DNA from: Arthonia radiata
Lineage: Eukaryota; Ascomycota; Arthoniomycetes; Arthoniales; Arthoniaceae
Assembly (NCBI GenBank): GCA_002989075.1
Contig: PSQN01000017.1
Location: 1,991,453-2,055,452, forward strand
Length of the DNA stretch: 64,000 nucleotides
Direction: 5' to 3'
In this document: piece by piece, positions 10,603 through 24,536 of the stretch
Layout of the letters: every line of letters begins with the position of its first letter
Position numbering within the stretch: the stretch's first letter is position 1
Program-made: the position numbers and the translations under genes
The notes under the pieces: generated by a model
Seen by the model: the letters and a program-made list of their open reading frames with translations, nothing else
Database searches by the model: none
What the model was told of the DNA's origin: nothing

Positions 10603-13600
10603 TAAAGTCTTCTCTTTAAGGCTAGTCGTTCTTAACGGCTCTAAAGATATTAAAACCTCGTTATTGCTCTATAGTAGATTTAGTTCTATAAGTTATTATA
10701 CTTAAAGTTAAAAAGACTTTTAATACTAATAAAGCGCTTAAAATTAATATTATTCTTGCTAAAGTTTATAGTTAAGAGATGCCTCTATATTTCTGTTGCT
10801 CTTATTTAGATAAGAAGTGCGTTCTAAAGTTTAGAAAGATATTGTACTTTATATATATTCGCAACAAGAAGTTGTATAACGTTTGTTTATTGTTAAAGGA
10901 TACTTAGTTTCTATTCCGGTTATTTTTAAATTAGTTCTAACTTATTTTAGCTTAGAGTATCCGTTCTTAGTACTTGCGGGTATCGAATACCCTCTAGAGG
11001 CAACGTAAGCGTTTAACAGAAGAAAAGAAAGTCGTTTGTACGGCGAAAAGGTAGTATAAAGCTATTAAAGCGGCAATTATAGATTTAAAGAAGAAGCTTA
11101 AAAGGTTGCGTGCTTAGATATAGAACAAAATAGATTAAAATAATATATTGTTCGAGAAAGAATGGCTAGCGGCTATATTTAGTAGTAATATTGTAAATAT
11201 ACTAAGTAGCTTAAGTATAGATTTTTACAATAATTTATATTTAGAGTTAGATAGTAGGCCACTAATATAGTAAACTAGTTTGTTTGTAGATAATCTAAAT
11301 ACTAGCGGAACGCACTAGATAGTAAATTAGAGTGTTAGTGCTACTACAACCAATTAATATTTTAGTTTTTATATTGTTAAATAGTATCTTTATAGTTAGT
11401 TAGGTTTTATTCTAGTTTCTATTAATTTTTATATTTAGAGTATTTTTTCTATTTTATAAGATACTGTTGTTTACCTTGGTATTATTTATAAGCTTGAATC
11501 GTTTTAATCTTATACTTGGGTTATTAGTTGTTAAAAAGAATTTCTAAGTTAGATTATTTTACTTCTTGCGAGTAAGCTAGTTTTAACAGCGCTACGTAGA
11601 ATATAGGATATATTCTTATTGTTCTTAAGAGTTTAAGTTTAAATATTATAGATTTTAATTGCTATAAGATTTTAAACGGTTTTGTTTTAGTATAGTTAAG
11701 TTTTTTGCTTAATTTAATAGTTTTTAAGTTTCTTATAAATAAGTAAGCTCTTCCCTCTTCTTTTATGCTTATATTTGGGGTAATTCTTAACTTATTATAC
11801 TATTTTCTAGTTTGTTTGTTAATAAACTTGCTGTTAGACTTTAACTACTAATATAGAGTTTTTGTGCTTGTAGCTATTTACGTAGCTATTTCGTTTATAG
11901 TAGTATTCTATAATTGTCTGCTCTAAAGAGGGTAGTAGCTATATAAGATATAGAACAGAGTTATTTTTATTATATCGTTCTTGATATTATTATACGCGGC
12001 TTGCGCTATTAATAGTAACTATACCCAGTTGTCTTGCTGGTAGTTAATATATACTCGGAGATATTGTTTTAGTGTTTAATTTATTTGTTCTGTCTATCTG
12101 TCTGTCTGCGGATAAAATAAAGTAGACAATTTTTGTTTTGTTTCTAGTTGCTGCATTAGAGATGTCTAAAATCGTAACACAAATTTTTAATTTCTGTTAG
12201 AGATAATTCTTTGTAATTGTTTATAGTTAGCTAGGATAATCTAAAAGAATATATATACTAATTATTTTAAATTGCGGGCTTTCTTATAGAGTATAAAATA
12301 TACGTATTTTGTTAGTTTATTGCATATAACTAAAATAGCGTTGTAAGCTATTTCTATAAGTAAATTCTTAAAGATTAGTAACTTAGTAATAAAGTCTAGT
12401 AAGACTATATACTATAGTCTCTCAGATATTTTTAATAGCTGTAGTTTACTGTATAATAAATATCTTGGATGCTTAGTTTTTACGTATATATCGCATTCTT
12501 AGATATAATTTTCGACATAATGTCGGATTCTTGGGATATAGTAAGTTTTTATAATCTTTTTAATAGTATTATCGATACCTTTATATTCTTTTATTGGGTT
12601 ATTGTAGAAGTTACTAATAATATATCGGATTAGATTCCTTAGAACGTAGATTTTGTCTTAAAATTCGTAATAGCCCTTATTGTTCTTAGTTAGTTTTAGG
12701 TATCGTTTCTCGTTTTCTTAGTAAGTTTTAGAGTCGTTTAGAATATTAGGGATTCAGCTGTTCGGTTCGATAACAAACTTGGTTGTTATAGCTAATTAAT
12801 TGTATTTAATCTTGTTGTTGTTTTCTTAAAGTATTGTGTACTCGATGTGTTCCTTGTTATTAAGGTAATTTGGCCGTTAGCTTAGAGCGTCGGCTCTATT
12901 GTTCTTAGAACCCTTCTTGTAAGTAATAATAAAGTTGTATAGAGCTATAGTTTTTAACTATCTAACTTATCTGCGGTTAAGTTTCTTTGTCGTTATAAAG
13001 TAAGTTAGATTTTTATAGTTTATATATACTATAATTATATAGTTTGCTCCTTTTAATTAAGCTCGCTATATCTTAAATACTGCTATAATAGTTAAAAGCT
13101 CTTTATTATAAATATTATAGTTTTATTCTATAAGTAATATTTTTTTTGAGTAGAAAGCTACTAGTCTAAGCTTTCTTTTCTTATTATTTTAACTTGTATA
13201 TACTCTAATTATATAGTCTAACGCGTCTATTTCTATAATAGTCGATAAGTTAAGATTAAATATTGCTAGTACAGATTTAATCTTAAAAGCTTCTTTAAGC
13301 TCTTTAAATACTAATTGTTCTTTTTACGTCTAAAAGAATTTTATTGATTATTTTGTCTGTTAAAACAGCGGTGCTATAATTTAACTAAAGTTAGATATTT
13401 ATCGCCTATAATAATTAGTAAAACTAAGAAACTGTTGTAGTTATTTTATATTCTTTAGTATCAGCTAGGTTAAAACGAATTAGATCTTTAAATCTTTTAT
13501 TTAAAGACTGTGCTCGGTAATTATAAATCTAAGAAATTCGACGGATTGTTGATAAAACTAAATTTTCTTGATATCGATTTGTAAATCGGTACGCGCTAAT

Positions 13601-14616
13601 CTTTCTAATACCTTTTTAATATATTTTTATATTCTTTTAGTATACGGCTATATACTAGGATATCGTCTAAATAAGCAGTTATAAATATATCTAGATAGTT
13701 ACTAAGTGTGTTGTTAATTAATTTCTAAAATAATACTAGTACGTTTATTAGCTTAAAGGGTATAATACAGTACTTAAAAGGTCTATATCTAGTATAAAAG
13801 GCTGTTTTCTATTCTTCGTCTCTCTTTATATAGATTAAATTATAGGCTCCTTAAAGCTTAAACTTAGTAAACTATTGTACGTCGTACAATTAATCTATAA
13901 TTTCGTCGATATATAGCAACGGGTATCGGGTTTTAATAGTAACTCTATTTAATTATCTATAGTTTACTTAAAGTTATAGTTTACCGTTCTTCTTTAGTAT
14001 AAAGAGTATTAGATATTCGGCTAGTAATGTTAATTTCTAAATAAAGCCTTTCTTAAGGTTCTCGTTGAAATAGTTACAGAGCGCTTAAATTTCTACTTCT
14101 AATAGAAAGTGTATTAAACCGAATATCGGTGTTTTACCTTTTTATAAAGATATTGTATAATTCTATAGTTTATATTCTAAAAGAGCTAAGTTTAGCTTAG
14201 CTTTCTCAAATAAGTATCGAAATTAATTATATTTTTCGGGTATTTTAGCGATTAACTAAGTACCTATCGTTATATAGAATTATTAGCGTACAGTTATCTC
14301 TTATTTATACTTGCGTGTAGTTAGCTATAGACAAGATACTACAGTAAACTTCTCTTATAAAATATCTGAGTGTTAAAGTATAGTAGTACTAACCTGTATA
14401 AGTTCTTTATTGTACTCCTTATTTTTACTATTAAAATTAGCTTATAAGGTATCTATTCTACAGAACAACTCTTATTTAGAGTACTTATACTTAGTAAAGA
14501 GGAGCTTCTTAGTTCTCTAATCTACTTCTAAGTTATATTATTGTAACTAAGGTATATTTAGTATAGCGTAGTACTAGTTAATATTTACAATATTATAAGT
14601 AATTTCTTTTTAATAG

Positions 14617-15065
14617 TGTAACGCCGGTCGCTGGGAGGACCGATCTAAGGCTTACTTGCCTTGTATGCTTATCGACCTTGGTAGTAGTTGTTTTGTGTGC
14701 TAGAGACTAAAAAGTAGGAGAGGCGAGATAGATTATAGAAGGTAAGAGGGGCCTAACTAAAGTAGATAGAAGGTAAAGTACGTTATTTAAATATAGTTAA
14801 GAAACTTATATTTAAATGTTAAGTTAACAGACTAAAGTCTATTCTAAGGTCGACTATTAGTCTAACTATATAGTCTAAGGTATAAAGGTATGTTTCCCTG
14901 TATCTAACGGTTTAACAATCCTTTTATCGCGTGGTCGAGATCTTATTGCGATATAGCGACGTTACTAACGTCGCTATATTAGAGTTGTCGGGTATACTGT
15001 ATAATGCTCTAATAAGGCTAGCTACGCTTAGTCCTATACTAGTCTAATATAGTAAGATCGTAATA
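14617..15065 (-). repeat. Gypsy-B LTR 2 (3' LTR of inner copy)
   Basis: A 449-bp LTR starting TGTAACGCCGGTCGC in plus sense. It is preceded by AATAG, the inner copy's target duplication. A 29-bp stem-loop sequence lies at 14951-14979. The neighbouring internal DNA on the minus strand reads AAAGAGAGAACC, a purine-rich tract next to the LTR. Confidence 0.93.
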
Positions 15066-18000
15066 CAAGGTTCTCTCTTTAAGGCTAGTTGTTCTTAACG
15101 GCTCTAGAGACATTAAAACCTTGTTGTCGCTCTATAGTAGATTTAGTTCTATAAGTCGTTATACTTAAAGTTAAGAAGGTTCTTAACGCTAATAAAGCGC
15201 TTAAGATTAATACCGTTCTTATTAAAGTCTATAGTCGAGAGATGCCTCTGTGTTTCTGTTGCTCTTATCTGGGTAAGAAGTATATTCTAAAGTTTAAGAA
15301 GGTATCGTGTTTTATGTATATTTGCGATAAGAAGTCGTATAACGTCCGTCTATTATTGAAGGATAGTTAGTTTCTATCCTACATTTGTCTCTTTAGGTTA
15401 GTTTTTAACTTATTTTAGCTTAGAGTATCTGTTCTTAGTACTTGCGGGTGTCGAATGCCCTCTAGAGGCAACGTAAGCGTTTAGCAGAAGAGAAGAAAGT
15501 CGTTTGTACGGCAAAAAGGCAGCGCAAAGCTATTAAAGCGGCGGTCGTAAATTTAAAGAAGAAGCTTAAAAGATTATATATTTAGACGTAAAATAAAATA
15601 AATTAGAATAATATATTGTTCGAAGAAGAATAGCTAGCAGCTATATCCGATAGTAATATTGTAGATGTGCTGAGTAGTTTAAGTATAGATTTTTGTAATA
15701 ATCTATATTCAGAGTTAAATAGCGGGCTACTAATATAGTAGGCTGGTTCGTTTGTAGGTAACCTAGGTACCGACGGAGCGCACTAGATAGTAGATTAGAG
15801 TGTTAGTGCTGCTACGACCGATTAATATTCTAGTTTCAATATTGTTAAATAGTATCTTTATAGTTAGTTAGGTTTCGGTCCGGTTTCCATTAATTTTTAT
15901 ATTTAGAATATCCTTTCTATTTTATAAGATACTGTTGTTTACCTCGGTATTGTTTATAGACTCGAATTGTTTTAACTTTATACTCGGGTTCTTAGTTGTT
16001 AGAAAGGATTTCTGGGTTAAGTCGTTCTACTTCTTAAGAGTAGACTAGCTTTAATAGCGCTACATAGAATATAGAATATATTCTTATTATCTTTAGAAGT
16101 TTAAGTTTAAATATTATAGGTCTTAACTACTATAAGATTTTAAACGGTCTCGTCTTAGTATAGTTAAGTTTCTTGCTTAGTTTAATAGTTTTTATATTTC
16201 TTATAAGTAAGTAAGCTCTTCTCTTCTCTTTTATGCTTGTATTTAGGGTAGTTCTTAACTTATTATACTATTTTCTTGTTTGTTTATTAATAAACTCGCT
16301 GTTAAACTTTAACTACTGGTATAGAGTTTTTATGCTTGTAGCTATTCGTATAGCTAATTTATTTTCTATAGTATTTTATAGTTGTCTTCTCTAAAGAGGG
16401 TAGTAGCTATATAAGGCATAGAACGCAGTTATCTTAGTTGTATTGTTTTTTATATTATTGTGCGCGGCCTACGCTACTAGTAGTAATTGTACTCGTTTAT
16501 TTTGCTAGTAGTTAATATATGCTCAGAGATACTATTCTAGTGTTTAATTTGTTCGTTCTATTTGTCTGTCTGTTTGCGGATAGAATAACGTAAATATTTT
16601 CTGTTTTGTTTTTAGTTGTTGCATTAGAGATGTTTAGAATCGTAATATAAATTTCTAGTCTCTGTTTGAGACAATTCTCTGTGGTTAACTATAGTTTGCT
16701 AGGATAATCTAAAGGAATGTATATACTAATTGTTCTAAATTGCTAACTTTCTTGTAAGATACGAAGTACGCGTACTTCGTTAGTTTGTCGTATATAACTA
16801 AGATAGCGTTGTAAGCTACTTCTGTAAGTAGATTCTTGGAGATTAGTAATTTAGTAATAAAGTTTAGTAAGACTATATGCTATAGTCTCTCGAATATCTT
16901 TAGTAGCTGTAGTTTATTATATAGTAAATACCTTAGATGCTTAGTTTTTACGTATATATTGTATTCTCGGATATAATTCTCGACTTAGTGTCGGATTCTT
17001 AGGATGTAGTAGGTTCTTATAATCTTTTCTATAGTGTTGTCGATGCTCTTATATTCTTTTGTTGGGTTATTATAGAAGTTACTAATAATGTGTCGGGTTA
17101 GATTCCTTAGAACATAGATCTTGCCTTAAAATTTATAATAGCCTTTATTGTTCTTAGTTAATCTTAGGTATCGTTTCTCGTTTTTCTAGTAGGTTTTAGA
17201 GTCGCTTAGAATGTCTAGGATTTGGCTGTCTGGCTCGATAACAAACTTGATTGTTATAGCCAACTAATTGTATTTAGTCTCGTTATTGTGTTCTTAAAAT
17301 ATTGCGTGCTTAACGTGTTCCTTATTATTAAGGTAATTAGAACGTTAACTTAGAGCGTCGGCTCTATTATTCTTAAAACCCTTCTTATAGGTAATAATAA
17401 AGTTGTATAGAGCTATAGTTTCTAATTATCTAACTTGTCTGCGGTTAAGTTTCTTTGTCGTTGTAAAGTAGGTTAGATTCTTATAGTCTATATATACTAT
17501 ACTTGTATAGTTTGTTTCTTCTAGATAAGCTCGCTATGTCTCGAATGCTGCTATAATAGCTAAGAGCTCTTTATTGTAAATATTATAGTTCTATTCTATA
17601 GGTAATATCTTTCTTAAGTAGAAAGCTACTGGTCTAAGCTTTCTTTCCTTATTATTTTAACTTATATATGCTCCAATCGTATAGTCTAACGTATCTATTT
17701 CTATAATAATTAGTAAGTTAGGGTTAAATATTGTTATTACGGGCTCGATCTTAAAAGCTTTCTTAAGCTCTTTAAATACTGATTGTTCTTTTTACGTCTA
17801 AGAGAATTCTATCGATTATTTTGTCTGTTAAGATAGCGGTACTGTAATTCAGCTAAAGTTAAATATCTATTGCCTGTAGTAGTTAGCAAAACTAAAAAAC
17901 TGTTGCAATTATTTTATATTCTTTGGTATAGACTAGGTTAAAACAGATTAAATCTTTAAATCTTTTATTTAGAGACCGTGCTCGGTAATTATAAATCTAA

Positions 18001-21000
18001 GAAATTCGACAGATTGTTGATAAAACTAGATTTTCTCGATATCGATTTGTAAATCGGTACGCACCAATCTTTTTAATATCTTCTTAATATATTTCTTATG
18101 TTCTTCTAGTATACAGCTATATGCTAAGATATTTTTTAAATAAGCAGTTATAAATATATTTAGATAATCGCTGAGTGTGTTGTTAATTAATTTCTAAAAT
18201 AATACTGGTGCGTTTATTAGTCTAAAGGACATAACGCAATACTCAAAAAGTCTGTGTCTAGTACAGAAGGCTGTTTTCTATTCTTCGCCTTCTTTTATAT
18301 AGATTAAGTTATAAGCTCCTTGTAAGTTAAACTTAGTAAACTATTGTACGTTATATAATCGGTCTGTTATTTTGTTAATATATAGGAAAGAATATCGGTT
18401 TTTAATAGTTACCCTATTTAATTGTCTATAATTTATATAAAGTTGTAGTTTACTATTCTTCTTTGGTATAAAGAGTATTAGATATTCGGCTGGTAATTTT
18501 AACTTCTGAATAAATCCTTTCTTAAGGTTTTTATCGAGATAGTCGTAGAGCGCCTAATTTTCTACTTCTAATAGAGAGTATATTAGACCGAATATTAGCG
18601 TTTTGCCTTCTTATAAAGGTATTGTATAATCTTACGGTTTGTGTTCTAGGAGGGTTAAGTTTGGCTTAGCTTCCTCAAACAGATATTAGAATTAATTATA
18701 TTTCTTAGGTATTTTAATAATTAACTGAGTACTTGTTGTCGTATAGAATTATTAGCGTATAGTTGTCTCTTATTTACACTTACGTATAGTTAGCTATAAA
18801 CGAGATACTGCGTTAGACTTCTCTTATAGAATATTTAAGTGTCGAAGTATAGTAGTACTAATTAGCGTAAGCTCTTTATTACGCTTCTTATTCTTACTAC
18901 TAAAAATAGCTTATAGGGTATCCGTTCTGTAGAACGACTCTTATTTAGAGTGCTTATACCTAGTAAAGAGGAGTTTCTTAGTTCTTTAATTTACTTCTAG
19001 GTTATATTGTTGCAACTAAGGTATACCTAGTACAGCGTAGTACTGATTAATATCTACGATATTATAAGTAATTTCTTCTTAATAGTTTTTAATTATTATA
19101 CCTATTAGCGAAGTCTTATAGTCGACTCTTTCCTCTGCCCCTTAAAATCTAAATAGTATATAGAGTAATTTCTTCTTTTATGTTTATATTTAGTACTCCT
19201 TAACGCAGCGTATTAAGATAAAGTTGCCTATTACGTCTAAATTAATTATAATTTTAATGTTTCTGTAGTTTATTGTTGCCTAAGTGTATAGATATATTCT
19301 ATAGAAAGCTAAGCTCGTACAGAGCTGTGCTTCTAGAGGGTCTAACCGTTAGACGGGCCGGTACTACTACCCTTAGAGCAGTCGGCCTAGTCTTTTTTCT
19401 ATTAATTGTATACGTTCTAGAGTATTCTAGATACCGAAACCTATTGTCGGTTAATTTGCTGTAAGAATTTCTATATAAGGTGTCTTAGTACTACCTTTAT
19501 TATAACGTTTAGTTTATTGTTTACGATCTCTACCTTAATTATATAACTATTGCTAGTTAAAACTCGTTGTGTCTGTAGATTATATATTGTTAGTTAAAGA
19601 TATTTGTACTGACTGTATAATTCTAGACTCCTAATAAGATAGTTTACTAGTTATTGTAGGCGTAAGTAAATATATTTTAGAATATTATTAATATCTTTAT
19701 TAGCGCTTAACTTTCTATTGTAGAAGGCTAACTAACAAAGTCTCTATATTATTCCTTTCTAACGGATTAAGGTTTATTCTTTTTAGTTAGTATTGTCCTC
19801 GAGCAAGGATTCTGTACTATTAGAATCTATATTTTTATCTTTAAGTCGTTGTCTTGTCTATAACGTATTATAGTTACTATCTTGCTTAGCTTCTACAATC
19901 TATTCTTCCTTAAATTTCCCTTAGGTTTTTAAATAAGGTGACCTAGATCTTCCTCGAATAAGGCCTAATTCCTGTATTAAACCTTGTTTTAAAGATATTG
20001 GTTTCCTTGGCTACTATCTTAAACCCAATTTGTCGGATTTGTAGGTCGTACAATCGTTATCATAGCACATAGTTTAGAATAGTATTTTGTATAGTATAAC
20101 GGTATCTCGTACCTACTGCCTTAAAATAGTACGGTTAATGTTGTTCCAGTCCTATAGATTTTATTATTTCTATTTTATTTGTCGTTTCTTTGTTTCTTCT
20201 TATAACTTAATGTCTGTATTCTAGTTCTTATATAAGTTAAATAAGTTCTATTCGTTGTACTTCTTGTTAGAAGAAACCTAGTAAGTGTCTTTCTAGTTAT
20301 AGAAGGTACCTTAGTAAATGTCCTTCTGCTTTCTAGTTAGTTTAGTAACGTACTTATACTAATTCTGAATAATCTTTTGTGAGAGGCCTAATTCTTAAAG
20401 AAGACAACCCCCGGTTAGGTCTATATGCCAGTAGTCGAAGAAGATAGCTAGTAATTCTATCGTCTTATTGCAATTGTTGTTCTTTTGTATCTAAATAGTT
20501 ATATTAAACTATTATCGTAGGAAATAGGGTTTCTAAGATCGATTATTGTGCCCGTTTCTATCGATACTGTTGAACTGTTATTTTTTAGAACGGCATTCTT
20601 TAACTTAATGCCCTAGTTTTCTGCAATACAAGCATAGCTTATTCTTTATTCTATGTTCTTATTCCTAGTTGTTTAGTTTTCTACGAGGCTTTATAAAATC
20701 TAATTCTATTGGGTTACCTCGGTTCTGTCGTAAGTTGTGCTTACTCCGAGTTTAAATAAACTTTTCTAAGTTAGCTCCTTTCTTCTCTAACTGTCGTTTA
20801 AAGTTGCTGTTATCGATTTCCTTAGCTCGTTCTATAAACTTTTCTAGTTCAGTAAACTTTTCTCTATGAATATAGATAATCTCTTTAATATAGTCCTTTA
20901 AGCTTTTATAAAAGACGTCGATTAAGGGTTCTTTATTCTATTCGGTTTAGTTAGCATATTGTAGAAACTTAGCGGCGTATCGGCTAGCTGGTTCTATCTG

Positions 21001-21456
21001 TCGGAGTGTCTTAAGTTTATATACGGTAGTACGTCTAGAATCTATATCTCTGTACATCTATCGAAGCTTTTGCTAAAACGCAGCAAAGCTAGAGAAGAGT
21101 TTGTCTGTCTCTTTCTATTGTTTGTTAGGTGCCTTATAGAGGTAGTCTTTAAGATAAAAGTTAAACTATTTATATACCTCGCTATTTATATAGGATGCGG
21201 TAAATAAAACTATAGTACTGTTATTCGAAAACTAGTCTTTATAAGTCTTAAAGTATATAGCTAAGCGTATTAGAAATAAAGTAAGTTTAAAATATTTATT
21301 TAAGAAGCTTTTACTTATTTTAGTATTAACGTTCAATATCTTATTTATAGCGGTTATTTTGCTGGCTAGCCTATTTACAGCGTTGCGGCTGTTAAGTACT
21401 AAAGTAGTAGATATAATTAATCTGCTTTTTCTACTTTTATAGCGAGTTTATTAAAG

Positions 21457-21905
21457 TATAACGCCGGTTACTAGGAGAACTAAACTAAGACTTACTTATC
21501 TTATATACTTATTAATCTTAGTAGTAGTTATTTTGTATACTAGAGACTAAAAGGTAGAAGAGGCAAAATAGATTATAGAAGGTAAGAGAGGTCTAACTAA
21601 AGTAGATAGAAGATAAAGTATGTTATTTAAATATAGTTAAGAAACTTATATTTAGATATCAAGTTAATAAACTAAAGTCTATTCTAAGGTCGGCTATTAG
21701 TCTGACTATATAGTTTAAGGTATAAAAGTATGTTTCTCTATATTTAACGGTCTAACAATCTCTTTGTTGCGTAGTTAAGATCTTATTGCGATATAGCGAC
21801 GTTACTAACGTCGCTATATTGAAGTTATCGGGTATACTATATAATGCTCTAATAAGGCTGGCTGCGCTTAGCTCTGTACTAGTCTAATATAGTAAGATTG
21901 TAACA
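21457..21905 (-). repeat. Gypsy-B LTR 3 (5' LTR of inner copy)
   Basis: A 449-bp LTR ending GTAACA in plus sense, followed by AATAG (21906-21910), the right-hand target duplication. The stem-loop sequence is at 21791-21819. The internal DNA just to its left would hold the primer-binding site; in minus sense it reads CTTTAATAAACTCGC. I could not match this to a particular tRNA by eye. Confidence 0.93.
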
Positions 21906-24086
21906 AATAGTCTCTAATAGTTATATTTATTAGTAAAGTCTTATAGTTAACTCTTTTCTCTGTTCCTTAGAATTTAAATAGTATGTAGAGTAATTTCTTC
22001 TTTTATATTTATATTTAGTACTTCTTAACGCAGCGTATTAGAATAAAGTTGTCTGTTGTATCTAAATCGATTATAATTTTAATATTTCTGTTGTTTATTG
22101 TTGTTCGAGTATATAAGTATATTTTATAAGTAGCTAAGCTTATATAGAGCTAAATTTTTAAAGGGTTTAACCGTTAGACGGGCCGGTACTACTACCCTCG
22201 AAGCAGTTGGTCTAGTCTTTTTCCTATTAATTGTATACGTTCTAAAGTATCTTTAATATTAGAACCTATTGTTAGTTAATTTACTATAGAAATTTCTATA
22301 TAAAGTATTTTAGTATAACTTTTATTATAACATCTAGTTTATTATTTACAATCTCTGCTTTAATTATATAACTATTACTAGTTAAAACTCGTTATATTTA
22401 TAGATTTTATATTGTTAGTTAAAGATATTAATACTAACTATGTAATTCTAAATCTCTAATAAGGTAGTCTACTAATTATTATAGATATAAGTAAATATAT
22501 TCTAAAATATTATTAATATCTTTATTAGCGCTTAACTTTTCCTTGTAAAAGGCTAACTAACAAAGTCTCTATATTATTTCCTCCCAATAGATTAAGGTTT
22601 ACTCTTTCTAATTAATATTGTTCTCGAAAGAGAATTCTGTATTATTAGAATCTATATTTTTGCCTTTAAGTCGTTATCTTATCTATAACGTATCGTAGCT
22701 ACTATCTTACTTAGCTTCTATAATATATTCTTCCTTAAATTTTTCTTAGATTTCTAAATAAGGTAATCTAGATCGTTCTTAAGTAAGGTCTAGTTTTTGT
22801 ATTAAATCTTGTTTTAGAGATATTGGTTTCTTTAGCTACTATCTTAACTTTAATTTATTAGATTTGTAGATCGTATAATTATTATCGTAGTACGCGGTTT
22901 AAAATAGTATTTTATATAGTATAACGGTACTTTATATCTAATGTCTTAGAATAGTGTAGTTAATATTATTTTAGTTCTATAGATTCTGTTGTTTCCGTTC
23001 TATTTGTTGTTTCTTTGTTTCCTCTTATAACTTATTGTCTGTATTTTAGTTTATATACAACTTAAATAGGTTTAATTTTAGTAGAAGCTCTAGGTCTTAA
23101 AGCGTGTTATATAGTTTTACTAGAGTAGTTATATTAAATTGTTGTCGAGAAGAGTAGAGTTTCTAAGGTCGATTGTTGTACCCGCTTCGTCTAGTACTGT
23201 TAAACTATTGTTTCTTAAAACAGTATTTCTTAACTTAATGCCCTAGTTTTCCGTAGTATAAGTATAGCTTATTCTTTATTCTATATTTTCTTTCCTAGTT
23301 GTTTAATTTCTCTCGAGGTCTTATAAAATCTAACTCTATTAAATTGCCTCGGTCTTATCGTAAATTTGCTCGATTCTTTGTTTTATAGAACCTATTAGTA
23401 GAGTTACCCTTCTTTTTTATCTATCTTTTAAAGTTACTATCGTCAATTTCCTTTGCTCGTTGTATAAAGCTGTCGAGATTATTAAACTTCTCTCTACAAA
23501 TATAGATTATTTTCTTAATATAATTCTTAAGTTCTTCGTAAAAGGTCTTAATAAGGAATTTTTTGTTCTATTCTATTTAATTAGTATACTATATAAATTC
23601 GGCGGTATACCTGCTTACTAGTCCTATTTATTTAAGATTTTAAAGCTTTCTAATAGCAACGCGTCTAGCGTCGGTTTATTTAAAGATTTTATAAAGCTTT
23701 TTTTAAAAGAAGATAAAGCTAGCAAAGAATTTATTAGTGTTCTTACGTTTACTCTTTATTAAAGTAAATAAAAAGTCGTTAAAGTAATACTTAACCTACT
23801 TATAAGCATTTCTATCTATATAAGAGGTAGTAAATAGAACTATAGTAGTGTTGTTTAAAAACTAGTCTTTATAAGTTTTATAGTATATAGCTAGGCGTAT
23901 TAAAAATAAAGTAACTTTAAAACGTTTATCTAAGAAACTTTTTTCTATCTTAATATTAACGTTTAATATCTTACTTATATTAGCTATTCTATTAGCTAAC
24001 CTATTTGCAGCATTGCAGCTATTAGGTATCGAAGTAGTAAATATAATTAATCTACTTTCTTTACTTTTATAACAAGTCTATTAAAG

Positions 24087-24536
24087 TATAACGCCGATCG
24101 CTAAAAGAACTAAACTAAGGCTTACTTATCTTATATACTTATCGACCTTAATAGTAGATATCTTATATACTAAAGACTAAAAGGTAAAAGAGACAAAATA
24201 GATTATAAAAGATAAGACAGGCTTAACTAAAGTAGATAGAAGGTAAAGTATGTTACTTAAATATAGTTAAAAAACTTATATTTAAATATTAAGTTAATAA
24301 ACTAAAGTTTATTCTAAGATCGGCTATTAGTTTAACTATATAGTTTAAGGTATAAAGATATATTTCTCTGTATTTAACGGTCTTAACAGTCTCTTCGTCG
24401 TATAATTGGAATTCTATTACAATATAGCGACGTCGCCGACGTCGCTATATTAGAGTCGTCGGGTATACTATATAATGCTCTAATAAAGCTGGCTGCGCTC
24501 AGCTCTGTACTAGTCTAATGTAGTAAGATCGTAATA
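24087..24536 (-). repeat. Gypsy-B LTR 4 (5' LTR of outer copy)
   Basis: A 450-bp LTR, followed by CTATA (24537-24541), after which gypsy-A reverse transcriptase resumes. The stem-loop is at 24422-24450, and its loop-side arms differ from those in LTRs 2 and 3 while still pairing. Confidence 0.93.

Larger units (their letters stand above)
14617..21905 (-). mobile_element. Gypsy-B inner copy: complete-length chromovirus nested in its own family
   Basis: This 7289-bp element has both LTRs and a whole internal region, inserted in the outer gypsy-B copy. The 5-bp duplication AATAG lies at 14612-14616 and 21906-21910. On the minus strand: 5' LTR 21457-21905; gag about 21400-20600 with a CCHC zinc knuckle near 20630 (CLYCRKLGH); protease side about 20500-19100; reverse transcriptase about 18560-17960; RNase H and integrase about 17800-16400; chromodomain about 16020-15850; tail to 15066; 3' LTR 14617-15065. 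It looks whole in layout but is broken by many RIP-type changes. It keeps more CpG and CpA than its host copy, fitting a later arrival. Confidence 0.92.
10153..24536 (-). mobile_element. Gypsy-B outer copy (chromovirus), itself opened by an inner gypsy-B
   Basis: A Ty3/Gypsy element on the minus strand inserted in the reverse transcriptase of gypsy-A. The 5-bp duplication CTATA stands at 10148-10152 and 24537-24541. Its 450-bp LTRs are 10153-10602 (3' on the minus strand) and 24087-24536 (5'). Its own internal DNA is 21906-24086 (gag and protease side) and 10603-14616 (reverse transcriptase, RNase H, integrase, chromodomain, tail). The two halves are separated by the inner copy and join in the order expected of one element. 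Reverse transcriptase lies at about 14040-13460, integrase around 12500-11900 (a YQQDNWV block near 12030) and chromodomain at about 11530-11360. Broken many times. Confidence 0.92.

Noticed and set aside
19273-19464. A 63-codon uninterrupted plus-strand frame
   Set aside because: It lies antisense to the gag-protease side of inner gypsy-B, has no ribosome-context or domain support, and its homologous stretch in the outer copy (about 22090-22280) is not open. It is a chance opening in an AT-rich relic.
10153-21905. Tandem duplication as the explanation of the four gypsy-B LTRs
   Set aside because: Distinct 5-bp duplications flank the inner (AATAG) and outer (CTATA) units, and the outer halves abut exactly, so nested transposition fits better.
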